NCBI RefSeq assembly: GCF_005144585.1
Contig: NZ_SSMQ01000029.1
Span: forward strand, 1-64,000
From: Polyangium fumosum
GTDB taxonomy: Bacteria > Myxococcota_A > Polyangia > Polyangiales > Polyangiaceae
Direction: 5' to 3'
DNA: 64,000 nucleotides
The position numbers and the translations under genes are program-made. Below the pieces are notes generated by a model, which saw only the letters and a list, made by a program, of their open reading frames with translations, made no database searches and had not been told where the DNA came from. Shown here piece by piece: positions 37,222 through 47,400 of the stretch (positions within the stretch are counted from its first letter, which is position 1; every line of letters starts with the position of its first letter).

Positions 37222-37251
37222 TAAAAAAGAGAACGGGCCGAACCCGTTCTC
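37222..37251 (-). terminator. Rho-independent terminator after the sigma-like gene
   Basis: A perfect 9-bp stem GAGAACGGG/CCCGTTCTC (37229-37237 and 37243-37251) with a 5-nt loop is followed on the minus strand by six T. It lies 7 bp after the stop of the minus-strand gene at 37259. Confidence 0.85.
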
Positions 37252-37258
37252 TGCGGCA

Positions 37259-38032
37259 TCACGCCGCGCGCCGCACCCGCCGGGACGGCTTGTGCCACGC
37301 CGGGGAGGCCACCGACTTCTTGGGCCTGCCCCTCGTCACCTTCGCCCGGATGCCGCTCTCCGGTGCCGGCTCCTCACTCGCCTTCGCGCGCTTGAGCTGC
37401 CTGCGATGGACAGCGTCCGGCATGCCGGCGTGCTCGGCCAGGAACTCGCCGATCTCCTTGACCCTGCGGCAGACGGCGACCCTGCCCATGCCGAGCGCGG
37501 TCCCGATCTCGTCGAGGTCGTGCCCGGCGGCGCGCAGCTCGATTAGCTGGCGGTCCCGCGGAGCCAGCGTCTCCAGCCATTCGTTCAAGCTGATGGCGCT
37601 GATGATCCGGCCCGTCGGGTTCAGGCTGCGGGGCCGCGCCCTGCCGACATCCGCGTTCGACTCCTGGTTGTCGATCTGCGGGTTGTCCTCGAACTCCGCG
37701 ACGTACTCGTCGAGGCCCAGGACCTCGACGCGGCGGCGGTTGTAGTTGCGCTGGTCGAAGACGTCCTTGAGCCGCTGGGTCCGATCGCCGGAGGCGAGAT
37801 GACGGCTCAGGTCGATGGCGCGTAGACGGCAGGCGTGAACGAGCAGGGCGTCGTCGAGGATGGCGCCCACCTCGGCGTGCCGCTTGTAGAGCGCCCAGGT
37901 GAAGCCGAGGGCTTCCTGCATCCGCTCCTCGCGGATGTTCTGGTGCAGGAAGCGCGCGACGGGGTTGAAGATGCCGCGCCGGATCTTCTTCTCGAACTCC
38001 TGGCGAATGTTCTTCGGAATCGTGGTCGTCAC
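37259..38032 (-). CDS. Sigma-like HTH regulator of the element
   Basis: 257 aa from GTG 38032, chosen because GGAGG lies 5 nt upstream; ATG 38044 is an alternative. Residues 160-215 resemble sigma factor region 4: LETLAPRDRQLIELRAAGHDLDEIGTALGMGRVAVCRRVKEI. The N-terminal half (LGFTWALYKRHAEVGA, HACRLRAIDLSRHL) resembles sigma region 2 weakly. The C-terminus is basic, with a GRPKKS AT-hook-like motif. It is probably a regulator or alternative sigma for the mobile element. Confidence 0.6.
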   Translation of the reverse strand: MTTTIPKNIRQEFEKKIRRGIFNPVARFLHQNIREERMQEALGFTWALYKRHAEVGAILDDALLVHACRLRAIDLSRHLASGDRTQRLKDVFDQRNYNRRRVEVLGLDEYVAEFEDNPQIDNQESNADVGRARPRSLNPTGRIISAISLNEWLETLAPRDRQLIELRAAGHDLDEIGTALGMGRVAVCRRVKEIGEFLAEHAGMPDAVHRRQLKRAKASEEPAPESGIRAKVTRGRPKKSVASPAWHKPSRRVRRAA

Positions 38033-38540
38033 GGGGTCCTCCATGGAGCGCGCACACGGAGGCCCTTGCCCCGTGGCGCGCAGAACGCGCGCCACGCAGG
38101 CGCGGAGACGTTTCAACGATGATGAGGAGTTCTCCTCATTGTTCTTATCCCGCGGCGTGACGAATGTTTGCGGAGGACGAACTTATCGGTGGAGCGTCAT
38201 CACGTTGTGACGAAATCCGCTCGCAATAGAACGGCCCGCGGAGCTAAAAGAACGCAAGTAGCCCGTTTCCGCGTGGGTTCACGCGGCGTGCCGAAACGCG
38301 TCGCGGAGACGCGGTCGCACCACGCGGCGTACTCCGCGTACCAGACCTTCCACTCCTGCACGAACTCGATGAACGCGACCTCACCCCGCACGACGCGGGA
38401 GAAGAGCGCGTGCTGCTCGAGGATACCCTGCCCCTGAGCGGGCGGCGCTGACGCTCGCGGTACGCTTCCACCTGCCGCCCTTGACAGGCGGACAGGCAGT
38501 GCTCATTTGTTCCCTCTCAACCGCGACGACGGGAGGGATC
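38033..38540. promoter_or_regulatory. 508-bp divergent region with an 18-bp palindrome
   Basis: The palindrome ATGAGGAG-TT-CTCCTCAT at 38122-38139 lies 90 bp upstream of the sigma-like gene, where an operator would be expected. A minus-strand frame (about 38200-38450; EFVQEWKVWYAEYAAWCDRV) looks protein-like but has no start codon with a ribosome site and may be a remnant. The caspase-like gene's promoter must also be here. Confidence 0.35.
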
Positions 38541-39632
38541 GTGCAGAACAGGGCCTTCATGTATCGCGCCGTCGTGTGCGGCGTAAATAACTCGATTGGG
38601 CAGACGCCCCTTTCGTTCGCCGAGTCCGATGCGCAGGCGATTTTTCGTACCTTCACAGGGGCGCTAGGACCAGCCGACGAGGAGAACTCGAAGCTCTTGC
38701 TCGGGGCGCGAGCAACGCGCGGGAACGTGCTCCGTGTCCTCCAAGCCTACGCCCAACGCGGCACCGACTACTTGCTCTTCTACTTTTCTGGCCACGGGAG
38801 CGAGGACGGCCTGGCGCTTGCTGACGGCATGTTGGAGTATTGGGAACTCCATGCCGCGCTCGCGAACCTGCCGGCGCGCGCGAGGCTCGTCATCCTGGAT
38901 GCATGCCACTCCGGAGCGTATGGCGGGTTGGTCGAAGTAGGGGGGGTAGGAGACCTTCAGGAATCATGGGCTGAGGTCCTGGCGGCAGCATTGCCTGGCA
39001 CCCGCGTGCTCTGTGCAGCGAGGTCCGACGAACTCTCGGCAGAAGGCGGGAGCATTCGCATGGGCCACTTCACCTGGGCACTGCTCGAGGCCCTTCATCG
39101 AGGCAAGGGTTCGCTTCGCAGCAAAAATCATCGATGGGTTTCTGATTCCGAAGCCTTCTACCTTGCGAGAGCGCATCTCCTTTCACGGTGGCCAAACGAT
39201 GCTCACCCTGACTGTAGGAACCTGAGCGGCGATTTCCCAATGCTGCTCAGCCACGCGCACGCGCCGATCGGCCGGGGCGCGCTATCTATTCGTCCCCATG
39301 CACGTGGCTATGCAGCAGACGTTGAGGTGGTTGCGGCCCGGCGAACGGGGGTCCCAATGCTCCTAAAGTGTCGATTGATCGACGAATCCCGGGTAGAAAT
39401 CGGCACAGAAACGCGGATAGTTGTTCCAACCACGAACGACGACAGCGGTGTGTTACGATTCCAGTTCCCGCGATCTGCGCTCCCTTATGAGCATAGACAG
39501 GCGCTTGACTGGGGGTACCAAGTCCCATTGCACTGGGCTGTCAGCCTTGTGGACCCTTACCATGGTTATGTCCTCGGCAAGGCAACCCGACGCGTGGTGT
39601 ACCGGAGACAAGACCACGCCCCGCTATTTTAA
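38541..39632 (+). CDS. Caspase-family (C14) protease
   Basis: 363 aa from GTG 38541, which has GGGAGG 5 nt upstream; the frame opens at 38481 and ATG 38559 is another option. The p20-like domain shows the catalytic His in FYFSGHGSEDG and the catalytic Cys in LDACHSG. AVVCGVNNS gives the first strand, as in prokaryotic metacaspase/caspase-like proteases. After it, residues 245-363 form a strand-rich domain (RPHARGYAADVEVVA, LRFQFPRSALPYEHRQ) not recognised. Bacterial caspases often sit in antiphage or regulated-death modules. No partner gene is adjacent. It may be cargo of the element. Confidence 0.8.
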   Translation: MQNRAFMYRAVVCGVNNSIGQTPLSFAESDAQAIFRTFTGALGPADEENSKLLLGARATRGNVLRVLQAYAQRGTDYLLFYFSGHGSEDGLALADGMLEYWELHAALANLPARARLVILDACHSGAYGGLVEVGGVGDLQESWAEVLAAALPGTRVLCAARSDELSAEGGSIRMGHFTWALLEALHRGKGSLRSKNHRWVSDSEAFYLARAHLLSRWPNDAHPDCRNLSGDFPMLLSHAHAPIGRGALSIRPHARGYAADVEVVAARRTGVPMLLKCRLIDESRVEIGTETRIVVPTTNDDSGVLRFQFPRSALPYEHRQALDWGYQVPLHWAVSLVDPYHGYVLGKATRRVVYRRQDHAPLF

Positions 39633-40083
39633 GCCTGCGGCCGACACCATGGTCACACACCCCTACACGACGCGTTCATCGACGACGCTGAAACGCAAGC
39701 ACAACTTTCCAGAGTCCAAGCAGACAACCTCTCGGGGAGCTAGCCGTTCCCTCGCACGACAAGTCGTTCGGGAGCGACGTTAGCCAAGCATGGTGGCGCG
39801 CCCAGCCCCGTCGGGGTCGCCCCTCGACCCTCGCGGTGTGCGAACGCGATTCCCCACCGTTCGCGGGACGGGCCCGCAGCAGGTGTAGAAGGCGTCGACC
39901 CGGCCGCCGAGGCTGAAGACGACCAGCTCGAACCCGGGCAGCAAGGACCAGCGGAACATCAACGGCTCACCCTCAGCTTTTGCCCCCATGTGCCCACCCG
40001 CGTGGATCACGCGGCCCTCCGTACACGTAGATGTCGTGAGAACCGGGGTCGTCCACTCGCCAGGCTGGCGTCAGGACGCGCGA
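39633..40083. other. 451-bp intergenic region, no gene recognised
   Basis: This lies between convergent genes (caspase stop, TPR-like stop). A 76-aa minus-strand frame with FELVVFSLGGRVDAFYTCCG is not supported by a start signal. I looked for a copy of the tRNA-Glu 3' end as right attachment site and did not find it here. Confidence 0.3.
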
Positions 40084-41073
40084 TCAACTGTGCAATCGCT
40101 CGACGTGCTCCCGTAGCGATGCGATCCCCCCGCGCTCGGCCGCGGCGCGGGCGGCCTCGAGCGCCTTGTCCGCCACCTCCTGCAGGCCGACGGCCGCCGC
40201 GAGCGACCCAACAGCCATCCACGCCGCCGCCGCCTGGGCGGGGAGCCCAGCACGCTCTGCATGGACCGCGGCCTCCGTGAACCGCCGCCGAGCATCCTCT
40301 TGGGCCCCTCTGGCGAGCGCGGCGGCCCCGAGCGCCATCAACACCCCTCCAAGCTCCCGCGCGAGCCCACGCCCGCGGCAAAGCTCGACCGCGTCCTCGT
40401 ACGCTCCCGTCGCCGCCTGGGGCTCCCCGGTTGCCGATGCCTGCGCCGCGGCGAGGAGCGCGGCGCGGAGAGGCTGCATCGCTGCTTCTGCCGGCAGCGC
40501 GTTCATGAATCCGAACAACGAACCCTCGGGGACAATAAACCGCGCCTCGGCGTCGAGGTTCTTCACGGACCGAGACTCATCGAGCACGGCACACCGCACG
40601 CCGGGCGGGAAAGGCAGCCGCAGCCATGCCTGTACGGCTGCGAGAAACCCTGGCCCATCAGACACATGTCGGGGCAGGAAACCCACGAGCACGCCGTCGA
40701 GATGGGGCGCTAAGAATTCCGCCACACGGGTCACTGCAACGGCAGCACGGTGGGACGCATCTCCGGGCGGCAAGGGCCCGAGGCGGGGCAGCTCGATGCC
40801 CTCGGTACCTATGCCCCCGCGGAGCTGCTCGTATTGCGTGGTGATCGTCTGCGTGAGCGCGGTGAAGTAGCGATGTGCGTCCTCGAAGGGCTCGTCGAAG
40901 AGAAAGAACGGGCGCCGGTTGTCGGGCGCGTGCTCGAGCAGCCGGAGCGCCTTGATGACCTCCCGGTATCGGTCTGGCTCCGCCACGATCCGAAGGCTCC
41001 ACACCCGTTCGGCGCATAAGAATTCAGCTATCTCCGAGACGAAACGATGCGCCGCAGCGGATACCGGATCCAT
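40084..41073 (-). CDS. TPR-like protein of the VgrG locus
   Basis: 329 aa. Residues 1-160 are an unassigned alpha/beta region (PFFLFDEPFEDAHRYFTAL). From about 195 the sequence becomes a string of Ala-rich helix pairs typical of TPRs (ATGAYEDAVELCRGRG, GGVLMALGAAALARGAQEDARRRF, AAAAWMAVGSLAAAVGLQ). It lies 11 bp downstream of vgrG. Such proteins act as chaperones or adaptors for the spike or effector in T6SS loci. Family not named with confidence. Confidence 0.55.
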   Translation of the reverse strand: MDPVSAAAHRFVSEIAEFLCAERVWSLRIVAEPDRYREVIKALRLLEHAPDNRRPFFLFDEPFEDAHRYFTALTQTITTQYEQLRGGIGTEGIELPRLGPLPPGDASHRAAVAVTRVAEFLAPHLDGVLVGFLPRHVSDGPGFLAAVQAWLRLPFPPGVRCAVLDESRSVKNLDAEARFIVPEGSLFGFMNALPAEAAMQPLRAALLAAAQASATGEPQAATGAYEDAVELCRGRGLARELGGVLMALGAAALARGAQEDARRRFTEAAVHAERAGLPAQAAAAWMAVGSLAAAVGLQEVADKALEAARAAAERGGIASLREHVERLHS

Positions 41074-41084
41074 GGGTCCTCCCT

Positions 41085-43556
41085 TCAGTTGAGCTTGACC
41101 AGTCCCCCAGCCACATTGACCGTGCCTCCGGCAACCGACACGGAGGGGCCCATGATCTCGACACCACCGGCGCCGATCTTGATCGCGCTGCCGCCCGCGC
41201 TGAGCACGATCTCCCCGTCGGCCGTCAGGTTGATGAGGGGCGCCTGGATGGCCGCCTCTCCCTGCGCGACGACAACCACGCTCCCTCCGGCTTGGACGTT
41301 GACCCCGCCGCCAGTTGCCAGCGAGGCATCCGCGCCCACCGCACCCTCTGCGCTGGCTGCGATGCTGCGCAGGAACGCGGCCCCGATGGCCTCGAGCACG
41401 CTGCCTCCGATGGCAACCGTCCGGCTACCTGCAATGCTCTGCTCGTCGCTACCTGCGACGGCAATGGAACGGCTGCCCGCGACAACGAGATTCGCACTGC
41501 CTGCGACGGTCTCCGCGCGGCTCCCGCCGACATCTACTGTCTGATCGGCGCCTACCTGAATGCGCTGGGCCGCCGCGACGTTGAGAGCATCGCTCGCACC
41601 GACCATGGCGGTTCTGTTGGCGGCGACGCTGAGGCTGTCGTCCGCACCGACCCTCGCGGAACGATTCGACCCGATGGTTGTGTTTTGGTTCCCGTCGACC
41701 GCGATGCTCTCGTTCCCCGCGACATGCTCCGCGTTGTCCCCACCGACATCTGTGCTCCGGTTCGAGCCCGTACGCTCGCTCCGGTTCACACCAACCCGCG
41801 AATTGCTGTCGTTCGTGACCTTCTCGGCCCTGTCATGGCCGACGGTCGCGCAGAAGTCGCGGCCGGCATTCAGCACGACCCGCTCGCGTCCCTTCGCATC
41901 GTCGAAGGCAAACTCGTTGACCACACCAGCACCCGGTGTGGAGAAGGACTTCATTGTACTCACGGTCGGTGACCCGCTGGCTGGCGCCGGGGGGAGGTTC
42001 TGGCCGTTGTAGACGCAGCCGGTCACGATGGGTCGATCGGGGTCGCCATCAAGAAACTCGACGACCACTTCGTCATCGACGCGCGGATGGAACAACGCGC
42101 CCCGACCTGCGCCTGCAAAGGCGTGGCTGACGCGGACCCAGCATGACGTCGGCTCTGCATCGTGACGCTCCGGATCATGGTCCCAATGGAAGCGCAGGCG
42201 TACGCAGCCGATCTCGGCGCCCGGTGGTCCCCCGACGTGTATCTCCGCACCTTTGGTCGATGGCTCAGCCGTCACGAAGGCCGTCTGTGAACCCACGATG
42301 CGGGGCTTCTGCACGGTACGGGCGGGCCGGAAGCGCGAGGGAGAAGACCGAGAACCCCGCCCACGGCGCACGCACTCGAACCGCGACTTGAAGGGTTCTG
42401 GCTTGTCGCCGGAAGGGAGCGACACCACGCCGGCCTGCTCGGCCTCGAGCTCAAGGCGCGTGACAAGGTACTCGCCATCATGATGGGTGCCGTCATGGTC
42501 GAGATGAAAAACCGTGCCGGCGGACAGGACGCGGACTCCCCCCGAGCCAGTTGCGTATGACGCCTCGACGGCGTGGCGATCGAGGCGTGCACGGGCAAGA
42601 GGCGCGCCGAGCGCGGGCTTGTCCTGGAAGGCGCCTGGGAACTGATCCTCGAAGAGGTCAGCACGTGTGCCGGCCTCGGCATGGAGGGCAATGTTGGGCT
42701 TCCGCCAGTCGTAATCGAGGAGTCGCACAGCTTTCTCGCGCAGGCGTGCACCGAGCGTGATTGCGGTGATGTCGCGACCGTGGACACCGGGGCCGAGGGA
42801 GCGGAAGGGGGCGAGCCAGGTCTTGCCCTCGTCCGCGTCCGAGAGGACGAGGAGGCACATATCCGAGCCGTGCTCGAAGTGGTAGGCGATGCCCTCGTCT
42901 TCGAGGATACGTGAGAGGAACGCGTGGTCGCTTTCGTTGTACTGGACGCAGTATGGTCGGGCGGCCGGGTTATCGAGGCGGCTGACATCTGTGATGCGGT
43001 AGCAAAAGCGCGCAGCCGCAGGGGTGAATCCGAGGGGATGATGCTCGTCGCCGTGGGCGGCTGCCCCGTCGGCGCGGGTGAAGATCGGCGCCAGGACGGC
43101 ATCGATGATCTGGCGGAGGGTCTTGTCGAGGAAGATGCGCGAGCGCGTGCGGCGCTGCGCGAGGGCGAGCGGAGGCTCGAGGGTGACGCGATAGAGCATG
43201 CCCTCGGGGGCAAGGGCCAGCTCCTGAGCCTCGGTGATGATGCCGTGAACGATGCGGAAGCCGGGATCGGTGAGGGAGGCAATCCGGAGGCAGGCGCGGG
43301 CCCCGAGCAGCTCCTCTGGGTCGCCGAGCCCCGGGCCGCGGAGCAGGACGGTGATGTCGTAGCGGTAAAGGGTCGAGATGGCCTCGCGGGCCGCGAAGCG
43401 TACGACCGGGAGATGGTCCCACGGGTTCGGGCCAGGAGCGCCTTCCCAGGCGAAGGTGAAGTCGAGCCGGGCTCCGGCAGCGAGATCGCGCAGGCGGTCC
43501 ACGATGCTCATCGCGGTGGTCCCCAGCGTTCCGAGCGAGACCTTTGCCATGGGCAT
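41085..43556 (-). CDS. vgrG: VgrG spike protein of a type VI secretion system
   Basis: 823 aa from ATG. The N-terminus matches the gp27-like domain (RFAAREAISTLYRYDITVLL, VHGIITEAQEL, RYDITV). PRVWGPGAEIGCVRLRFHWDHD-type OB region follows with FEFLDGDPDRPIVTGCVYNGQNLPP. From about residue 560 to 790 comes a beta-needle of 7- to 8-residue repeats (VGANRSARVGADDS, NRTAMVGASD) as in DUF2345 extensions. It is the tip that carries effectors through Hcp tubes. The next gene downstream is the TPR-like protein; the preceding genes are the RHS toxin and its immunity protein. Confidence 0.92.
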   Translation of the reverse strand: MPMAKVSLGTLGTTAMSIVDRLRDLAAGARLDFTFAWEGAPGPNPWDHLPVVRFAAREAISTLYRYDITVLLRGPGLGDPEELLGARACLRIASLTDPGFRIVHGIITEAQELALAPEGMLYRVTLEPPLALAQRRTRSRIFLDKTLRQIIDAVLAPIFTRADGAAAHGDEHHPLGFTPAAARFCYRITDVSRLDNPAARPYCVQYNESDHAFLSRILEDEGIAYHFEHGSDMCLLVLSDADEGKTWLAPFRSLGPGVHGRDITAITLGARLREKAVRLLDYDWRKPNIALHAEAGTRADLFEDQFPGAFQDKPALGAPLARARLDRHAVEASYATGSGGVRVLSAGTVFHLDHDGTHHDGEYLVTRLELEAEQAGVVSLPSGDKPEPFKSRFECVRRGRGSRSSPSRFRPARTVQKPRIVGSQTAFVTAEPSTKGAEIHVGGPPGAEIGCVRLRFHWDHDPERHDAEPTSCWVRVSHAFAGAGRGALFHPRVDDEVVVEFLDGDPDRPIVTGCVYNGQNLPPAPASGSPTVSTMKSFSTPGAGVVNEFAFDDAKGRERVVLNAGRDFCATVGHDRAEKVTNDSNSRVGVNRSERTGSNRSTDVGGDNAEHVAGNESIAVDGNQNTTIGSNRSARVGADDSLSVAANRTAMVGASDALNVAAAQRIQVGADQTVDVGGSRAETVAGSANLVVAGSRSIAVAGSDEQSIAGSRTVAIGGSVLEAIGAAFLRSIAASAEGAVGADASLATGGGVNVQAGGSVVVVAQGEAAIQAPLINLTADGEIVLSAGGSAIKIGAGGVEIMGPSVSVAGGTVNVAGGLVKLN

Positions 43557-43562
43557 CTCCTT

Positions 43563-44444
43563 TCAGGGCGTGAACACGTCTCCGTCAGCCGGCAAGAAGC
43601 CCTGCTTCCGGGCCTTCTCGATCACGGCCTCGAGCAGGGGATCGGGTGGCATCCGGGGCCGAGTGTTGTTCGGTGGGAGCTTGGCCAGTGGGGTCTGCAT
43701 GAGGGGATGGTCGAGCTCGGGCATCGGGAGGCCCTGCTTCGCGCGGACGGCGGCGATGGCGAGGATGTCGACGGGGAAGAGATCGTAGGGCGACGTCAGG
43801 AACTCTTTGTTCGCATCGGAGTACACGGCCTCGTCGAGGTGGTAGTCACAGGCGTTCAGCAAGGCGGTGACAAAGCCCTGCCCATCATTCCAGGTGTCAA
43901 GCACGGAACGGTAGACCCCGATGCGTGCAATCCCCTGGCGATCTAGCTCCGGTCGAGGCGTGCCGGCGTAGCGGTGCCATAGCTCCAGCATGAAGACCGC
44001 GAACGGACTGAGATCCCAAGAACCGAAGGCTTTGTCATCGATGCTTCGGATCATCCGTGCGGCAAGCCACGCGGCCATCCGCTCCTCGCCGAAAACAAGA
44101 GCATGCGCGAGGGTGTGGGCAGCATCCAAGACATGGGTTCCACCAGGATCAATACGAGTATCCCACCAGTTATATTGGAGAACCCGGTCAAGATGTGCCC
44201 AACTCTCGACTCTACCGTTCAGTACATCGAACATGCCATGCTGAGCGTACCAATTCCCAAGCTGGCGCAGGATGCCGGCTGCAACAGCAGCTGCACGTGG
44301 CTTTCCACTTCGGATCCATTTTTCGATGTCGGCGAGGAGCTTCTTTCGCTGGTCGAGGCGGGGATTCTTGCACCATGCATTCAGATCACGGGCAAAGCTT
44401 CGGACGTGTTTTTCTCTCTGTGCAGCCGTCTTCACGCTATTCAC
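43563..44444 (-). CDS. Putative immunity protein of the RHS toxin (Imm49-like)
   Basis: 293 aa from a GTG overlapping the RHS stop (GTGA); the frame itself extends to 44627 inside the toxin gene. The protein is all-helical with conserved Trp/Tyr (SWAHLDRVLQYNWWDTRI, LSPFAVFMLELWHRYAG, FPVDILAIAAVRAKQ). The layout and size resemble Imm49-type immunity proteins, which I can only suggest. Its position right after the toxin with overlap argues strongly for an immunity role. Confidence 0.6.
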   Translation of the reverse strand: MNSVKTAAQREKHVRSFARDLNAWCKNPRLDQRKKLLADIEKWIRSGKPRAAAVAAGILRQLGNWYAQHGMFDVLNGRVESWAHLDRVLQYNWWDTRIDPGGTHVLDAAHTLAHALVFGEERMAAWLAARMIRSIDDKAFGSWDLSPFAVFMLELWHRYAGTPRPELDRQGIARIGVYRSVLDTWNDGQGFVTALLNACDYHLDEAVYSDANKEFLTSPYDLFPVDILAIAAVRAKQGLPMPELDHPLMQTPLAKLPPNNTRPRMPPDPLLEAVIEKARKQGFLPADGDVFTP

Positions 44445-47400
44445 CAAGGGCTTCGCGTTATGGTTCCGTTGCCCAGCACCACCCTCAACACCTCGCCCTT
44501 GATAGAGCCCGATCCGCCACTGTTCCGAATCTCCTGCATCAGACTCAAAGCCTTGCTCTGGGTCTGTGGATCGCTGGTCGCCTGCCAGAAGCGGCGACCT
44601 TGCGCGGCTCGAACAAGGCGGCTCCATACGAACTGCGTGGCGCCATTCTTCTGTGCACCGGCGAGCCCGGCCGCATAGAGTCCTTCGGTCGTCTTAACCT
44701 CGAAGAACCGCAACATCCCCGCTGCATCACGCGCAACGATGTCGATGCCGTGGCCCGACTTGTTCCTGATGCTCCCGAGGATGTTGAAGCCCAGCTTTTG
44801 GAGGTAGTTCCTCGCGATCCGCTCGCCCCTCTTCCCGGTCTGGTGGTTCTTGCACGCGAGCCCCAGCGGGTCGATCCCCGCCCACGGCTCCGGCACATAG
44901 TTGTACAGCCCGAGCCCGCCTTCAGGCCCGATCGGGTCCTGGCTGATGTACCGCCCGAGGCCGGGATCGAAGTAGCGGAATCGGTTGTAGTAGAGCCCCG
45001 TCTCCTCGTCGGCATACTGCCCCGCGAACCGCCACGGGCACGCGGTTTCCGCCACCTGGATCCACGCCTCGCCCAGGGGGCTGATACCGCCGAGCCAGGC
45101 CGTCTTCCCTTCCTCATCCACCAGGATCAGCGGGACACCCCGGTGGTCCGCGATTACAGCGAACCGCTCGTCATCCACGGCCTTCGCCACCGGCGAAAGG
45201 CTGCCCGGCTCCCACAGCCACGTCTCGAGCGGCGCGTCCTCGGTGATCTCGTGAATTAGGTCGTCCCCATCCCAGACATACCGTGTTGTTTTCCCCGGGC
45301 TGTCTTTCCGAACACGCCGTCCGAGGGCGTCGTATGCGAATGAAATCTTCACCCCGTCCGGCCGCACGACATCGACGAGCTGTCCCAGCGCATCCCACGC
45401 GTACCGCCACCTCGCCCCGTCCGGCAGAACCTTCTCCACGAGCTGCCCGTCGACGTCGTGCACGTACCGAACACCGTTGGCCTCCTCGACGCGCCCGCCC
45501 GCTGCATACTTTCGATCCGATCGGCCCTCGCTTCGATACACGTTCCCGACCGCGTCGACCGGCTGATGTTCAGTCCGCCCCCCGGGCATCACCGACCAGA
45601 TGAGATGCCCCCGTCGATCGTGCCCGAAGACGACCTCACGCCCCTTGCCCATCACGAGCGCCTCGAGCTCCTCGTCGGACTTCCAGCGATAGCCGAGCTC
45701 CAGGGCGACTTCCGGCGCCTCCATCGTGCGAACCGCCGGCCTGCCAACATGATCCCAGTCCCAGTGACTCGTCACCTCGCCGGGTAGCTGCCGCGCGACC
45801 TCATCGCCCACACGGTCCCGCGTGATGGCCGACTTCCACGGCGCACGCACCCGCGGACCGCCCTCACGCAGTGACTCCGGCGTGAAATCGCCGAACCGCT
45901 GGCTGTGACCGAACGATACTTGTTCAAGTGTACCCCACTGATCGAAGCCGAAGTGCGCTTCGTGCCCGAGGCTCGTCCGCAGGAGCACCCGCTCTCCCGC
46001 GGCGTTGTAGCGGCTCTCGACGATGACATCTCCCGCGCGCTCCTCCACCACACGCCCGAGGGCATCGCGCACGAAGGTCACGTCGGATGCGGCATTCCTC
46101 GCACGCACGAGCTCGCCCCTCGCGTCGTAGGCGAACTCGACCTCCTGGACCGAGGGCAGCACCGCGCCCGGCAAGATCGGCCCCGGCATCCGCAGCTTGA
46201 TCAGGCGGCCCAGCGCGTCGCGCTCGAGCGAGATGTGCTTGCCACCGCCGGTGGTCACGCGCTTCGTGTGCCCCACCCGATCGTACAGGCAGGCCAGGGT
46301 ACGGCCGTCGAAGCCGACCTCCTTGATCACGCGCCCCGCGCGGTCACGCTCGTAGCTGTAAACCTCTCCCCGCTCGTTCGTCAGGGCGACAAGGGCCTCG
46401 TCGCTGTCATAGGAGAGCTGCACGATCCCGCCTTCGGGGTCGACCTGCTTTTCGAGCTTGTTGAGGCCACGGTACGCATAGCGCCACACTCGCCGCGCTT
46501 CATCCTCGCGCTCGATCACGTTTCCCTCGGCGTCCCGCTTCATGCGAATGAAGGCTCCGTCCGAGCGCTCCACGCGTACCACGCGGCCGCACACATCATG
46601 TTCCAGCCGCACCTGCACACCGCGGGCGTCGACCGCCTTGATCACCCGCCCCAGGTCGTCGAACTCGTACCGGCTGACGGCACCTCCAGGCGTCATCACC
46701 GCGATGCAATTGCCCTGGCCGTCGTGCTCGAGCTGCACATTGCGTCCCAGGGGGTCCTCGACGGACAAGAGGAGCCCCCGCCGGTCGTACTTGAATCGGC
46801 TCTCGCCCCCGATCGGATCCACCTCCCGCACGAGCTTGCCCCGATGGTCGTACGCCCAGCGCCACACCGCCCCAGCCGCGTCGACCATCTCCACGGGCAG
46901 ATTCAACGCGTTGTAAGTCCACCACGTCTCGTGCCCCAGCGCATCGCGCTCGAGGGTCCGGTTTCCACGTGCGTCATACGCCCATTCCGTCCGGCGGCCG
47001 AGCCCATCAATCTCGGCGACCTTGCGAAAACCGTCGCCCCATTCGTAGCGTCGCTCGACTCCCATCGGGTCGATCTCACGCTCCACGAGACCGTCGCCGT
47101 TACCGAAGTACGCTGTGCGTCCACCGCGCCCGTCTTCCACGACCGTGGCGAACTGCTCCTTGTGGTACGTGAGCTTCCGCTCGTAGATCTTGCCGTCCCC
47201 CCACGTGTGCACGCAGTAGCCGCCAGGCGCGTACCAGTCGTACTCGAAGTAGAAAGAGAGGCCGTTGCGGTTCGTCTCCTGAATGAGCACGCCGCCCTTG
47301 TATGCATATCGGAACGAGTGCCCAGCGGCGTCCTCGGCCGCCACGAGGTAGCCTTCTTCGTTGTACGAATACCGAACGAGCGTGTGCCACGTGTCGCCAC

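Noticed and set aside
28800-40084. Right attachment repeat of the tRNA-Glu 3' end
   Set aside because: No copy of the 15-30 bp tRNA 3' sequence was seen; a 9-base coincidence (CGAATCCCG) occurs inside the caspase gene.
41085-43556. Antisense open frames inside vgrG (up to 340 aa)
   Set aside because: Shadows of the repetitive GC-rich coding strand.
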